A DNA stretch of 64,000 bases from assembly GCA_964463425.1 (NCBI GenBank), contig CAYXBV010000002.1:6668-70667 (forward strand). Reading direction: 5' to 3'. The stretch comes from JAHJHG01 sp964463425 (GTDB taxonomy: Bacteria > Patescibacteriota > Microgenomatia > UBA8517). This document shows positions 1-8,037 of this stretch, in pieces. Both the position numbers and the translations under genes were made by a program. Position 1 is the first letter of the stretch. Every line of letters starts with the position of its first letter. The notes under the pieces are model-generated. The model was not told where the DNA came from. It did not search any database and saw only the letters and a list, made by a program, of their open reading frames with translations.

Positions 1-260
1 TATGCTTCCCGATATAAAAATTGGGAAATAACATCAATTAAATTAAATGTTAAAAAGAAAAAAAGTGTTTGATGAAAAGAATATCCAGCAAGCGTGTCTA
101 TTTTAGAAAGCAAAAAGTAGATAAATACTCCGAAAAAGACAAACCTCAGTATTTTTCCCGTCATAAAAACAAAAACGCCAATCCTATGATTAAGCATAGT
201 AAGAAATGAATTTTTGCTCATCATCCACCAAACTTTAAAATAATAAGTAAATTTTTTCAT
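1..260 (-). CDS. ABC-2 type transporter permease, partial (C-terminus beyond window)
   Basis: The reading frame opens with ATG at 260 and stays open to the window edge, giving 86 residues. It starts MKKFTYYFKVWWMMSKNSF and then shows hydrophobic stretches (GVFVFMTGKILRFVFFGVFI) typical of the first membrane helices of an ABC-2 family permease. Its start overlaps the stop of the next gene by ATGA, so the two are translationally coupled. With the neighbouring permease and ATPase it forms a two-permease plus one-ATPase exporter of the COG4586/4587 kind, whose substrate is unknown. The family is inferred from context and hydrophobic pattern; only the N-terminal part is visible. Confidence 0.75.
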   Translation of the reverse strand, partial: MKKFTYYFKVWWMMSKNSFLTMLNHRIGVFVFMTGKILRFVFFGVFIYFLLSKIDTLAGYSFHQTLFFFLTFNLIDVISQFLYREA

Positions 261-1060
261 CGACCGACAGCAGAATACTTTTTAATACCACTCGCCCACA
301 TCCTTTTCATAGCAACAATCAAAACCGTCATCCACATTCCTGAAATAGCCAAACCCTGTAGTGTCGCTTGTGTTGATAATTTGCCTAGATATATCTGGAG
401 TGGAAAAAATAAAAGATACGGAAAGGGCAAAGAATATAAAATATTCTGAATTGTTTGTGGCAAAATATCGATTGGGAAAACAGCCCCTGATAAAAATTCT
501 GTAAAAATAACGATAATTAAAAACTGAGAAGCCCATCCTCCTTCTGGTAACCAAAATGTTATGAAATTAACCAAGACCAAGAGACTGAAAAACATCACCA
601 CAGCTAAAATAACAGCGCTCAGGAAAAACAACAACTGAAGGGGATTGGTTTGGATAAAAAACTCGGGCCTTAAGAAAAAATATAAAATTAAGATCTCAAC
701 AGTGGCAAAACCTAGATTTAGAACTTTACTAGAAATACCTCGAGTAAACCAATATTTAATGTAATTTATCGGTTTTAATAAATAATTCGTCAAATCTCCT
801 CTAGCGATTTCACCAGCAATATCAACAGACCCCGAAGACAAAACTAAAGCACGAAGAATAAATATTCCAAAAACGTAAGTTAATATTTTTTCTCGATTGT
901 ATCCAAATAGTTCTGTTTGAGGATTGGTATAAACAGCACTCCAAAGAAAAAACACCAACAATATCTGAAGAACATTTCTAACCCTCCACATAATAAAATT
1001 TACTCTGTAGGCAAACTCTTGGGCAAAGGAAATTTTAAAAATAGAAAAATATTTTTTCAT
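257..1060 (-). CDS. ABC-2 type transporter permease
   Basis: A 267-residue integral membrane protein with about six hydrophobic segments (for example around residues 27-45, 120-135, 140-168, 178-200 and 240-258). The amphipathic N-terminus containing FAQEFAYRVNF followed by a membrane helix, and an EIARGDLTNYLLKP segment in the first cytoplasmic loop, fit the COG4587-type permeases that pair with a stand-alone ATPase. It lies between the ATPase gene (4-nt overlap) and a second permease (ATGA overlap), so the three genes are one translationally coupled export unit. The exported substrate cannot be read from the sequence. Confidence 0.85.
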   Translation of the reverse strand: MKKYFSIFKISFAQEFAYRVNFIMWRVRNVLQILLVFFLWSAVYTNPQTELFGYNREKILTYVFGIFILRALVLSSGSVDIAGEIARGDLTNYLLKPINYIKYWFTRGISSKVLNLGFATVEILILYFFLRPEFFIQTNPLQLLFFLSAVILAVVMFFSLLVLVNFITFWLPEGGWASQFLIIVIFTEFLSGAVFPIDILPQTIQNILYSLPFPYLLFFPLQIYLGKLSTQATLQGLAISGMWMTVLIVAMKRMWASGIKKYSAVGR

Positions 1061-2073
1061 TTCATTCTAGCAACCTTAACTTCTCCACTAAACACTTTCC
1101 TGATTATTTCGTCTACCGGCTCCTCCTCTATAGTAAGGTCGGCAACAGGAAAATGATGAAGTAGCTCAGCTGCTGCAGCGGCAGCCGTTGCTCGAGGTAC
1201 AACCAAAACAGCTTGTGGAAAATCAATTTTTTTTACCTTACCTATCTTCTCAAGTTGTTTAATGTCAGATTCTTTCGAAAGATAGACCTTAATAATTTTT
1301 TCCTTTGCGTAACGACTAACCAATTCCCTTAAATCTCCATCAAAAAGAATTTTACCTTTATCAATAACTATTACTCTTTTTGCCAAATTAATAACATCAT
1401 CCATATTGTGCGATGTTAATAATATGGTTGCTCCTTGCTGTTTGTTGTATTCAAAAATAAAATCCCGCATCCTAGCTTGAGCGACAACGTCTAGTCCGAT
1501 GGTTGGTTCATCGAGAAAAAGCATTTTGGGTTTGTGAATTAAAGCAGCCACTAACTCCAACCTCATTCTTTGTCCCAACGAGAGACGTCTTACTTGAATA
1601 TTTAAAAGCTTCTTAACATCCAGCATGTTTACCAGCTCATTCAAAGATTCTTTGTATGTCCTTTCAGGAATTTCATATATCGCTTTGTTCAGCTCCAAAG
1701 TTTCAATGGCTGGTAAATCCCACCATAATTGGTTTTTTTGACCCATGACTAAAGATATATCCTTTAAAAATTTAGGATTTCTTTTCCAAGGATCAAATCC
1801 TAATACTTGGGTAAAACCAGACGTGGGGTAAAGCAATCCCGACAATACTTTTAAGGTTGTTGTTTTTCCTGCACCATTTGGGCCAATAAAAGCAACCAAT
1901 TCTCCCGGTTTTATGGAAAAAGAAATTTCTCTTAATGCTCTTACTGTTTTCTTCTTGGGTGACACGAATGAAGAAATTACACCAGTAATCCCTTTCTTTC
2001 TTTCTACCACTTCGAAGTTTTTAACTAAATGATCAACGATTATTGCCTTATCCATCTTGTCAGAGTATAACAT
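1057..2073 (-). CDS. ABC transporter ATP-binding protein
   Basis: A 338-residue ATPase that would power the two downstream permeases. Walker A GPNGAGKT is at residues 64-71, the signature LSLGQ at 164-168, Walker B MLFLDEP near 184-190, and the switch histidine in LLTSHNMDDV near 217-226. A C-terminal extension of about 90 residues follows the nucleotide-binding domain, as in COG4586 ATPases (related to antibiotic and polysaccharide exporters). The ATG at 2055 (Met7) is a plausible alternative start, because a TATACT box at 2064-2069 overlaps the first codons and would give a very short or absent leader. The gene overlaps the next permease by 4 nt. Confidence 0.92.
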   Translation of the reverse strand: MLYSDKMDKAIIVDHLVKNFEVVERKKGITGVISSFVSPKKKTVRALREISFSIKPGELVAFIGPNGAGKTTTLKVLSGLLYPTSGFTQVLGFDPWKRNPKFLKDISLVMGQKNQLWWDLPAIETLELNKAIYEIPERTYKESLNELVNMLDVKKLLNIQVRRLSLGQRMRLELVAALIHKPKMLFLDEPTIGLDVVAQARMRDFIFEYNKQQGATILLTSHNMDDVINLAKRVIVIDKGKILFDGDLRELVSRYAKEKIIKVYLSKESDIKQLEKIGKVKKIDFPQAVLVVPRATAAAAAAELLHHFPVADLTIEEEPVDEIIRKVFSGEVKVARMK

Positions 2074-2108
2074 TTGAGCACGAATTACTTAAGGCTATTG
2101 CTTAATTT

Positions 2109-2384
2109 TTAGCGCAGCACTTGTCTCTTAAGTTTCTTGCCTGGAGTGAAGCGAGGAGATCGATGGGGTTTAATGGTTACTAATTTTTCGGTTCCAGGAA
2201 TTTTAACTGTCTTTCCCTTCATGTTAATAACTCTAAATGTTCCAAAACCAGAAAGAACTACTTTCTCACCCTTGGAAAGAACGCGACCTATTTCATTAAG
2301 AAATACATCAACCGCTTCGTTGGCACCTCTTTTGGTTAGATGCGCTTTTCTGGCAACAAGATCAATTAATTGTCGCTTTGTCAT
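2109..2384 (-). CDS. hup: HU-family DNA-binding protein
   Basis: Small basic nucleoid protein of about 91 residues that bends and compacts DNA as a dimer. It begins MTKRQLIDLVARKAHLTKR, has the conserved VLSGFGTFRV beta turn and a basic arm ending RSPRFTPGKKLKRQVL, which is the typical HU C-terminus (P-G-x-x-L/P-K-F-K-x-G-K-x-L-K). A four-codon-longer version would start with TTG at 2396, but ATG 2384 fits HU starts and lies just downstream of a clear promoter (2397-2425). The gene is monocistronic or weakly linked to the ABC genes that follow. Confidence 0.93.
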   Translation of the reverse strand: MTKRQLIDLVARKAHLTKRGANEAVDVFLNEIGRVLSKGEKVVLSGFGTFRVINMKGKTVKIPGTEKLVTIKPHRSPRFTPGKKLKRQVLR

Positions 2385-2396
2385 TTTACGATTCAA

Positions 2397-2425
2397 AGAA
2401 TAGTGTAAGTACCCAATAATGTCAA
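2397..2425 (-). promoter_or_regulatory. sigma70-type promoter of the HU gene
   Basis: On the minus strand the -35 box TTGACA (2420-2425) and -10 box TATTCT (2397-2402) are separated by exactly 17 nt. The -10 box ends 12 nt before ATG 2384, so the predicted transcript has a leader of only about 5 nt. This spacing also argues against the TTG start at 2396. Confidence 0.75.
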
Positions 2426-2495
2426 GTCTTTGGGATATTCTAAGGGTTCACCTTTTTCTTGCATATTTATTTGGGGATTTCTTGCTGCTTAAATC

Positions 2496-3740
2496 TTATT
2501 TTGCGGCTGTTGTCTCAGAAACTCTTAATTCTCTGATAGCTGTCACTTTAATTTGTCCAGCATATTCTGCTTCTTTTTCTAATCTTTTGGCAATCTCTCT
2601 AGATAAAACTGTTAATTTATCATCGTCAACTTCTTCTGGGTTAACAATTACGCGAACATCTCTTCCGGCTTGAAAAGCATAGACAGTTTCCACTCCAGCA
2701 AAGCTGCCGGCAATTTCTTCTATCTTACTCATTCTTTTAACATAGGTCTCGTGTGGTTCATAACGAGCACCAGGTCGAGATCCGGAAATTGCATCTGCTA
2801 TCCAAACTACTACAGACTCTATTGAAGAAAACGGCTTATCTTCATGATGTTCCGCGACGGTTGCAATTACTTCTTTAGAAAATCCGTGTTTCTTTAGTGC
2901 TGAAACACCAACTTCAACGTGTGTTCCTTCTTCTTCCGTTATTACCTTACCTATATCATGAAGCAAGCAACCCATTCTTACTGTTTCAACGTTAATACCT
3001 AATTCATTAGCGATCGATATACCTATTTTTGTTTCTTCAATTGTGTGTATTCCTAAATTTTGACCATAAGAAGTCCTAAATTTAAATCGACCAATAAGAT
3101 TTAGGATTTCCACAGGAAAATTAAAGACACCACATTTTTCAGCAATTGTTTTTCCTTCTTCAAGTAAAACTTGTTCCATTTGTTCTTGAACCTGCTTTAC
3201 TACTTCTTCAATTCTTGAAGGCTGTATTCTCGCATCTTTAATAAGACGCTCCAGTGATCGCCTGCCGACCTCTCTCCTTATGGAGTCGAAAGAAGATAGC
3301 TTGATTTCATTAGAATCATCTAACTCGATCTCTACACCAGTAGCTCGTTCAAAAGCTCGAATATTTCTTCCCTCTTTACCTATAATCCTTCCCTTAACCT
3401 CTTCATTTGGCACGTAAACGGTTGATACTGTATATTCAGCTACGTAATCCGTGGCGCCATGCTTCATTGCGTCAGCAAGTATCTCAGCCGCTTTGGCTTG
3501 AGACTCCAGCTTAACTCTTTCTTCGGCTGTTCTGATTTTCTTGGCCACGTCAGAAGCAATATCTCGCTGAACTTCATCTAGAAGAACTTTCTTTGCTTCT
3601 TCGACGGTTGTCTTAGAAGCTCTTTCGAGGCGAGTAGTTAATTCCTCACTTCGTTCTTTGATTATTTTTTCTTTCTTTTCTAAAGAAGCACGTTGTTTTC
3701 TTAAATCTTCAACGAGAACTTTTAAATCATCTTTTGTCAT
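2496..3740 (-). CDS. rny: ribonuclease Y, membrane-anchor-less form
   Basis: Endoribonuclease that initiates mRNA decay. A coiled-coil region (residues 1-100) is followed by a KH domain with GRIIGKEGRNIRAFERATGV at 117-136 and an HD domain with HTIEE (232-236) and the metal-binding HD pair at 261-262 in GCLLHDIGK. The family normally has about 520 residues and a single N-terminal membrane helix. Here there are 414 residues, no hydrophobic segment at the N-terminus, and an in-frame stop just upstream of the start, so the anchor is absent rather than missed by start choice. recX lies 131 nt upstream. Confidence 0.93.
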   Translation of the reverse strand: MTKDDLKVLVEDLRKQRASLEKKEKIIKERSEELTTRLERASKTTVEEAKKVLLDEVQRDIASDVAKKIRTAEERVKLESQAKAAEILADAMKHGATDYVAEYTVSTVYVPNEEVKGRIIGKEGRNIRAFERATGVEIELDDSNEIKLSSFDSIRREVGRRSLERLIKDARIQPSRIEEVVKQVQEQMEQVLLEEGKTIAEKCGVFNFPVEILNLIGRFKFRTSYGQNLGIHTIEETKIGISIANELGINVETVRMGCLLHDIGKVITEEEGTHVEVGVSALKKHGFSKEVIATVAEHHEDKPFSSIESVVVWIADAISGSRPGARYEPHETYVKRMSKIEEIAGSFAGVETVYAFQAGRDVRVIVNPEEVDDDKLTVLSREIAKRLEKEAEYAGQIKVTAIRELRVSETTAAK

Positions 3741-3871
3741 ATTTATAATTAATTAGAGGAAAAAGAAGTCAGAACCTTATTTAAAGATTTTGATTGCAGA
3801 AGAAATTATGTTGGTTCCTTTTGCCATATTTCCTTTTCCTGCTTGTATTTTACCTTTATATGAAAGATTAA

Positions 3872-4480
3872 TCAATCTGAGATAGCCTGCTTAATAATCT
3901 CCCACCCAAATCCTTTTCTGGCTAAATAACTGCTCATTTTTTTTCTTTTTTCCCCCTTGGGAAATCTTTCCCATTTGTATTGATATTTTTTTATTAAGTC
4001 TTTAGCCACCTTTGTTTCATCTATGTCTGTTTCTTCCAACACCTCTTTTATTGTTTCTTGTTTTACTCCTTTTTGCCTCAATTCTGCCATTAAAGCCCTT
4101 TTTCCTCGTGGTCGGAAGGACATTCGCTGATCAACCCACCATGAAGCAAATTTCGTATCGTCTAGTAATTCTAATCGCTTTAATTTATTAAACAGCTCAT
4201 CGTGAATACTTTCATGCACTTTGTATTTTCTAAGCCACATTTCAATCTCTCGCCTACTTCTTGGTCTTAGTGTTGCATACCTAACAATCTTGTCATAAGT
4301 TTTTTGGAATTCGGCTTTTTTGATAAGTTCTTTGATGTCTGTCTCTGAGTATTCTTTACCTATCTTGAGGTTGTATCTCAACAGGTTTTCTAGATCAATA
4401 CCAAAGGAAAACTTATCATCTAGGTAAACATTTACTCTTTTGTTGTTTCTTTGAGGTTTGAGATCTGTGATTATCGACAC
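3872..4480 (-). CDS. recX: RecX family regulatory protein
   Basis: A 202-residue all-helical protein that modulates RecA filaments. The sequence shows RecX-type tandem three-helix repeats: YATLRPRSRREIEMWLRKY, then LDDTKFASWWVDQRMSFRPR, then an ALMAELRQKGV repeat ending in a third helix set with YLARKGFGWEII. The gene starts 4 nt after the recA stop, the usual recA-recX order, and is therefore co-transcribed. Identity rests on repeat pattern and neighbourhood. Confidence 0.9.
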   Translation of the reverse strand: MSIITDLKPQRNNKRVNVYLDDKFSFGIDLENLLRYNLKIGKEYSETDIKELIKKAEFQKTYDKIVRYATLRPRSRREIEMWLRKYKVHESIHDELFNKLKRLELLDDTKFASWWVDQRMSFRPRGKRALMAELRQKGVKQETIKEVLEETDIDETKVAKDLIKKYQYKWERFPKGEKRKKMSSYLARKGFGWEIIKQAISD

Positions 4481-4484
4481 GAAG

Positions 4485-5582
4485 TTATTCGCCTTTTTCT
4501 TCTCCTATTTCCTTAGGGATTTTTTTACCAGAGGCAACAATCTCTCTTATTTTCTTCTCAAGCTCAGCTGCAAATTTCTTGTTCTCTTTAATTGCTTTCT
4601 TGGTTCCCTCTCTCCCTTGAGCAATTACTTTTCCATCATAATTAAAGAAAGATCCACTTTTATTAATTAATCCCAGATCTACAGCAACATCCAATAATCC
4701 ACCTGACTTAGAAATTCCTTCGTCGTTCATAATATCGAATTCAGCAACTCTTAATGGGGGAGCTACTTTATTCTTGACTATTCTGGCGCGATGTCTTGAG
4801 CCAATTACCAAGTCTCCATCTTTTAAAACTTCTATTCTACGTAAATCTATTCTCACAGAAGAATAAAATTTAAGTGCAAGTCCTCCAGGAGTGGTTTCAG
4901 GATTCCCAAACATAATACCAATTTTTTGCCTTATTTGATTTGTAAAAATTAAAATTGTTTTAGACTTCGATATTGCTCCCGTTAACTTCCTCAAAGCCTG
5001 GCTCATAAGACGAGCCTGCAATCCCATGACTGCGTCTCCCATTTCTCCCTCAAGTTCTGCTCTTGGCACCAGTGCGGCTACAGAATCCACCACAATAACA
5101 TCTAATGCACCAGAGCGAATCAGTGTTTCTGTGATTTCTAGGGCTTGCTCACCAGTGTCTGGTTGAGACATTAAAAGATCATCTAAGTTAACACCTATTG
5201 TTTCCGCGCGAGCGGGATCTAATCCGTGCTCAGCATCAACAAAGGCAACTTGCCCACCATGTTTTTGTGCCTCAGCAATAACATGTAGCGCCAAGCTTGT
5301 TTTTCCGGATGCTTCCGGTCCATAAATTTCAACTATTCTACCTTTTGGTAAACCACCAACACCTAGGGCTATATCAACAGCAATTGATCCTGTGGGAATA
5401 ACAGCAACCTTTAATCTATCTTCCGCATTTCCTCCTAATCTCATTATGGAGCCTTTACCGTATTGTTTTTCAATTTGATCCATGGCAATTTTAACCGCTT
5501 GAAGCTTTTGTGAGGCTCCCTCTTTCCTTTCGGCTTTCTTGACTTCTTTTCTCTTTTTTCTTGCCATTGTATTTTTTATCAT
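4485..5582 (-). CDS. recA: recombinase RecA
   Basis: DNA strand-exchange ATPase for homologous recombination and SOS induction, about 360 residues (usual size). The P-loop is GPEASGKTS, Walker B VIVVDSVAAL is followed by the MGLQARLMSQALRKLT segment, and the L2 DNA-binding loop contains the FTNQIRQKIGIMFGNPETTP stretch. The second P-loop residue after GPE is Ala where most bacteria have Ser. The ATG at 5567 (MARKKRKE) is an alternative start; a GGGAG element lies immediately before the ATG at 5582, too close to serve it well. The N-terminus is unusually basic. Confidence 0.97.
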   Translation of the reverse strand: MIKNTMARKKRKEVKKAERKEGASQKLQAVKIAMDQIEKQYGKGSIMRLGGNAEDRLKVAVIPTGSIAVDIALGVGGLPKGRIVEIYGPEASGKTSLALHVIAEAQKHGGQVAFVDAEHGLDPARAETIGVNLDDLLMSQPDTGEQALEITETLIRSGALDVIVVDSVAALVPRAELEGEMGDAVMGLQARLMSQALRKLTGAISKSKTILIFTNQIRQKIGIMFGNPETTPGGLALKFYSSVRIDLRRIEVLKDGDLVIGSRHRARIVKNKVAPPLRVAEFDIMNDEGISKSGGLLDVAVDLGLINKSGSFFNYDGKVIAQGREGTKKAIKENKKFAAELEKKIREIVASGKKIPKEIGEEKGE

Positions 5583-5614
5583 ACTCCCAAATAAAACGCA
5601 AATCTATTGTATGT

Positions 5615-5620
5615 TAAAAT
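5615..5620 (+). promoter_or_regulatory. possible -10 box of the tRNA-Pro gene
   Basis: A TAAAAT box on the plus strand ends 10 nt before the tRNA 5' end, a suitable distance for a transcript start just before the mature tRNA. No convincing -35 box is seen 16-18 nt upstream, so this is tentative. Confidence 0.35.
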
Positions 5621-5630
5621 ATAACGATTC

Positions 5631-5701
5631 CGGAGAGTAGTTTAGTGGTAGAATGAGCGGCTGGGGGCCGTTCGGCCCGAGTTCGATTCTCGGCTCTCCG
5701 A
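5631..5701 (+). tRNA. tRNA-Pro (anticodon GGG)
   Basis: A full cloverleaf can be folded by eye. The acceptor stem is CGGAGAG/CTCTCCG, the D-arm uses GTTT/GAAT, the anticodon stem AGCGG/CCGTT encloses loop CTGGGGG (U33, anticodon GGG, G37), the variable loop is CGGC, and the T-arm is CCGAG-TTCGATT-CTCGG. The discriminator is A and CCA is not encoded. The gene is on the plus strand between the divergent recA and the convergent 3' end of uppS, only 7 nt from the uppS stop codon, so a read-through tRNA precursor would be antisense to uppS mRNA. Confidence 0.93.
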
Positions 5702-5708
5702 CAAGAAA

Positions 5709-6989
5709 TTAAGCAACGCGTTCTTTAAGGGCCGCATAAAACTTCTCTAGATAATCTTCTGCTCTGTCCCAATGCTTTTCTCCCAATCCTTTTTCGGCAA
5801 GATTTCTTTCAACTTTCGCCATCACTCTCAAATGAGCTGCCTTGGCAGCTTGAAAAAGAGAAATTCTATACACCTCAGCATAAAATTCTTTGGTTATTTC
5901 TTCCACATCGCTAGCTGCCTCAATGCTTTCTTTGTTACCCATCTCTCTCCATAATTTAACCTCTAGGGAAGCAGCAAGAGCTGGTTCAAAAGCTAACTTT
6001 AATTCGCTTTTTATTAATTTGTAAAAATCTTTCAGTGGTTTTTGTGCTTTTTCCCAATTACCCTCTTTCCGGTGAACTAGAGCTTTGGCCATATATTTGG
6101 CACCCTCTTTTGCTAATGATTTGGAAAGACCATATTGCTCTCTTAAGTGTTTGACTGCATACTCCCTAAATCGTGTTCCTTCCGGTATATTTCTCAGTCT
6201 CCACCAAGCAAGTTCCAAATTTGCAGTAACTTCTGGTCTGAAATCTACATGCTCAATTGCATCATTCCCTCCAAATCTCCTTCTTCTTCTTGAATAATCC
6301 AAGATTGCTTCTTTAAATTTTTCAGGTGTGAATCCAGGAAAATGATCATTTTCCCAATAAAATTCATTGTATTCAGATTGCCAAAGCAAGAAACCACTTG
6401 TTCTCTGTTCTCCCGAAGTCCTAATCATTAAATCAACGTATGGATATGGCTGTCCTTTTGTGTCCAGATACTTCTCAATAAGTTTCTTATTAACATCTTC
6501 TGCTTTTACATTGTCTTTAATTATTCCTTGTATTGCACGCATGATGTCATCGTGTCCACCATAATCTAAGGCAATATTCATGATGAATTTTTTGTTATTT
6601 TTTGTTTCTTTTTCTGCTTCAGCTATTTTCTTAATAAGAATTTTGGGAAGCCTGTCTTTTCTACCCAAATGAATGATTCTTACTTTGTTTTCTTTTGCTT
6701 CTTTTAAATAGTCATCTATCAACTTCTCATAAAGTTTCATCAGGTAACTTATTTCTTCTTTTGTTCTGTCCCAGTTTTCAGTTGAAAAACCCCAAAGCGT
6801 CACTGTGTGAATTCCCCATTCTCTAGCCACACGACCGATTTCAACAGCCCTATCAAATCCAGCTTTATGCCCCTTTAATGTATGCATTCCTCTCGCCCTC
6901 GCCCAACGACGATTCCCGTCAGGAATAATAGCAACATGGTCAGGTATTTTTGTGCCTTTTGGAAGAATTATTTTTGCCTTACTGGACAT
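5709..6989 (-). CDS. uppS: cis-prenyltransferase (undecaprenyl diphosphate synthase) with extra C-terminal helical domain
   Basis: Makes the C55 lipid carrier for peptidoglycan and polysaccharide export by cis-condensation of isopentenyl diphosphate. Residues 1-240 are a complete synthase: HVAIIPDGNRRWARARG with catalytic Asp24, WGFSTENW, ALDYGGHDD, and the signature RTSGEQRTSGFLLWQ with the YNEFYW segment. The usual enzyme ends near residue 240-260; this one runs to 426. The extra 180 residues are mostly alpha-helical, Lys/Glu/Ala-rich and without a recognised domain. No frameshift is needed for the fusion. The gene stands alone, with a -10 box right before the ATG. Confidence 0.93.
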   Translation of the reverse strand: MSSKAKIILPKGTKIPDHVAIIPDGNRRWARARGMHTLKGHKAGFDRAVEIGRVAREWGIHTVTLWGFSTENWDRTKEEISYLMKLYEKLIDDYLKEAKENKVRIIHLGRKDRLPKILIKKIAEAEKETKNNKKFIMNIALDYGGHDDIMRAIQGIIKDNVKAEDVNKKLIEKYLDTKGQPYPYVDLMIRTSGEQRTSGFLLWQSEYNEFYWENDHFPGFTPEKFKEAILDYSRRRRRFGGNDAIEHVDFRPEVTANLELAWWRLRNIPEGTRFREYAVKHLREQYGLSKSLAKEGAKYMAKALVHRKEGNWEKAQKPLKDFYKLIKSELKLAFEPALAASLEVKLWREMGNKESIEAASDVEEITKEFYAEVYRISLFQAAKAAHLRVMAKVERNLAEKGLGEKHWDRAEDYLEKFYAALKERVA

Positions 6990-6996
6990 AGATGGA

Positions 6997-7002
6997 ATTA
7001 TA
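6997..7002 (-). promoter_or_regulatory. extended -10 box of uppS, predicted leaderless start
   Basis: A perfect TATAAT with an upstream TG (TGATATAAT on the minus strand) ends 7 nt before the uppS ATG. Transcription would begin at or next to the A of the start codon. No good -35 box is visible, as is common when a TGN extension is present. Confidence 0.55.
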
Positions 7003-7159
7003 TCATAGCCTTGGACTAGACCAGAGAGGTATAATTACGTATGAAGTTTGAGCTGCTTGCTGGTGTCTGTATCATACAAAAACAATAAAGTACTTTTCCT
7101 GTTGATGTTCTAGGAAGCATTGAGAGACTTTCTTAAATTTAAAATAAGTTTAATTCTAT

Positions 7160-7529
7160 CTATCTCTTTGGAGACTGTCTTTTTCTTCTCGCTTTTCCAC
7201 CCATACCAACTTTTCGGCGCTCTCTTTTTCTTGGATCCCTAGTTAAAAGCCCTGCCTTCTTGAGAGGAGGTCTTAATGTTTCTGTGTCTAGTTTTGACAA
7301 AGCTCGTGCAATCCCGTGAACAGTGGCACCAAGTTGCCCCTTGCTTCCTCCGCCAACCACTCTGACTGTTACATAATATTTACCTAAGGTTTCAGTTAAT
7401 TCAAAAGGCTTTGTGTAAGCATTCTTATATATTTCACCTGGAAAATATTTTTCTATTGGGGTGTCGTTAACTATACTTTTACCCTTTCCTTTAAAGAGTC
7501 TTACTCTGGCTGAGGCGGTCCTTCTTCGT
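7160..7529 (-). CDS. rpsI: 30S ribosomal protein uS9, partial (5' end lost in assembly gap)
   Basis: The visible 122 residues cover almost the whole protein: RRRTASARVRLFKGKGK near the N-terminus, the TVRVVGGGSKGQLGATVHGI core, and the basic tail RKRERRKVGMGGKARRKRQ that reaches the decoding centre. By comparison with family members only about 5-12 N-terminal codons are missing, hidden in the N run. It is the last gene of the ribosomal superoperon; in most bacteria rplM precedes it directly. Confidence 0.93.
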
Positions 7530-7629
7530 NNNNNNNNNNNNNNNNNNNNNNNNNNNNNNNNNNNNNNNNNNNNNNNNNNNNNNNNNNNNNNNNNNNNNNN
7601 NNNNNNNNNNNNNNNNNNNNNNNNNNNNN
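7530..7629. other. assembly gap (100 N)
   Basis: Exactly 100 consecutive N, the conventional placeholder for a gap of unknown size. It truncates the end of rplQ and the start of rpsI. The usual rplM (uL13, about 115-145 codons) between these two genes is not seen in the window, so the true gap may be several hundred bases. Confidence 0.99.
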
Positions 7630-8016
7630 TACTTCCTTTTTTTCTTCCTTTACAGGAATTGGTTTTACCCATTCCATTCTTACTATCTCGGCTGCATCTC
7701 CTCTTCTTCTAGGAAGATTAATTATTCTTGTATACCCACCCTTTCTTTCTCCAAACGCAGGAGCAATTCTTCCCGCAAGAGCTTTTGTTGTTATTTTGTC
7801 GTTTCCTAAAGAAGCAAACAAACGTCGCTGTGATTGAACTGAGCTATTTTTGGCTAAATTTACCAATTTATCCACATCACCTTGAATGGCTTTTGCTTTT
7901 GCTTTAGTTGTTGTTATTTTGTCATATTTAACCAGCGCTCTTATCAATGCTCTGAAAAGCGCTCGTCTAGTGTCTCGTTCTCGAGACAATTTACGACCAT
8001 ATACTCTTTTTTTCAT
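7630..8016 (-). CDS. rplQ: 50S ribosomal protein bL17, partial (3' end lost in assembly gap)
   Basis: 129 residues are visible, opening MKKRVYGRKLSRERDTRRAL with the family hallmark R-x-x-x-R-x-A-L-x-R and the later GRIAPAFGERKGGYTRII motif. The final PVKEEKKEV is a charged tail, so only a few residues are probably missing in the N run. It follows rpoA closely, the normal alpha-operon order, and would be co-transcribed with it. Confidence 0.95.
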
Positions 8017-8037
8017 TTTGAAATTCTCCCAAACGGT

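Noticed and set aside
3741..3871. Possible missing N-terminal membrane anchor of RNase Y
   Set aside because: Reading all three minus-strand frames shows in-frame stops and only a 16-codon fragment (MAKGTNIISSAIKIFK) without a membrane helix.
7041..7090. Plus-strand TATAAT followed by a 15-codon frame (MKFELLAGVCIIQKQ)
   Set aside because: No spaced -35 box, very short frame, and no sign of conservation; the TATAAT faces away from any gene.
7501..7712. Reading frames that run through the N block and join rplQ and rpsI to other sequence
   Set aside because: They exist only because N codons contain no stops; the real genes are rplQ (to the right) and rpsI (to the left), each truncated by the gap.
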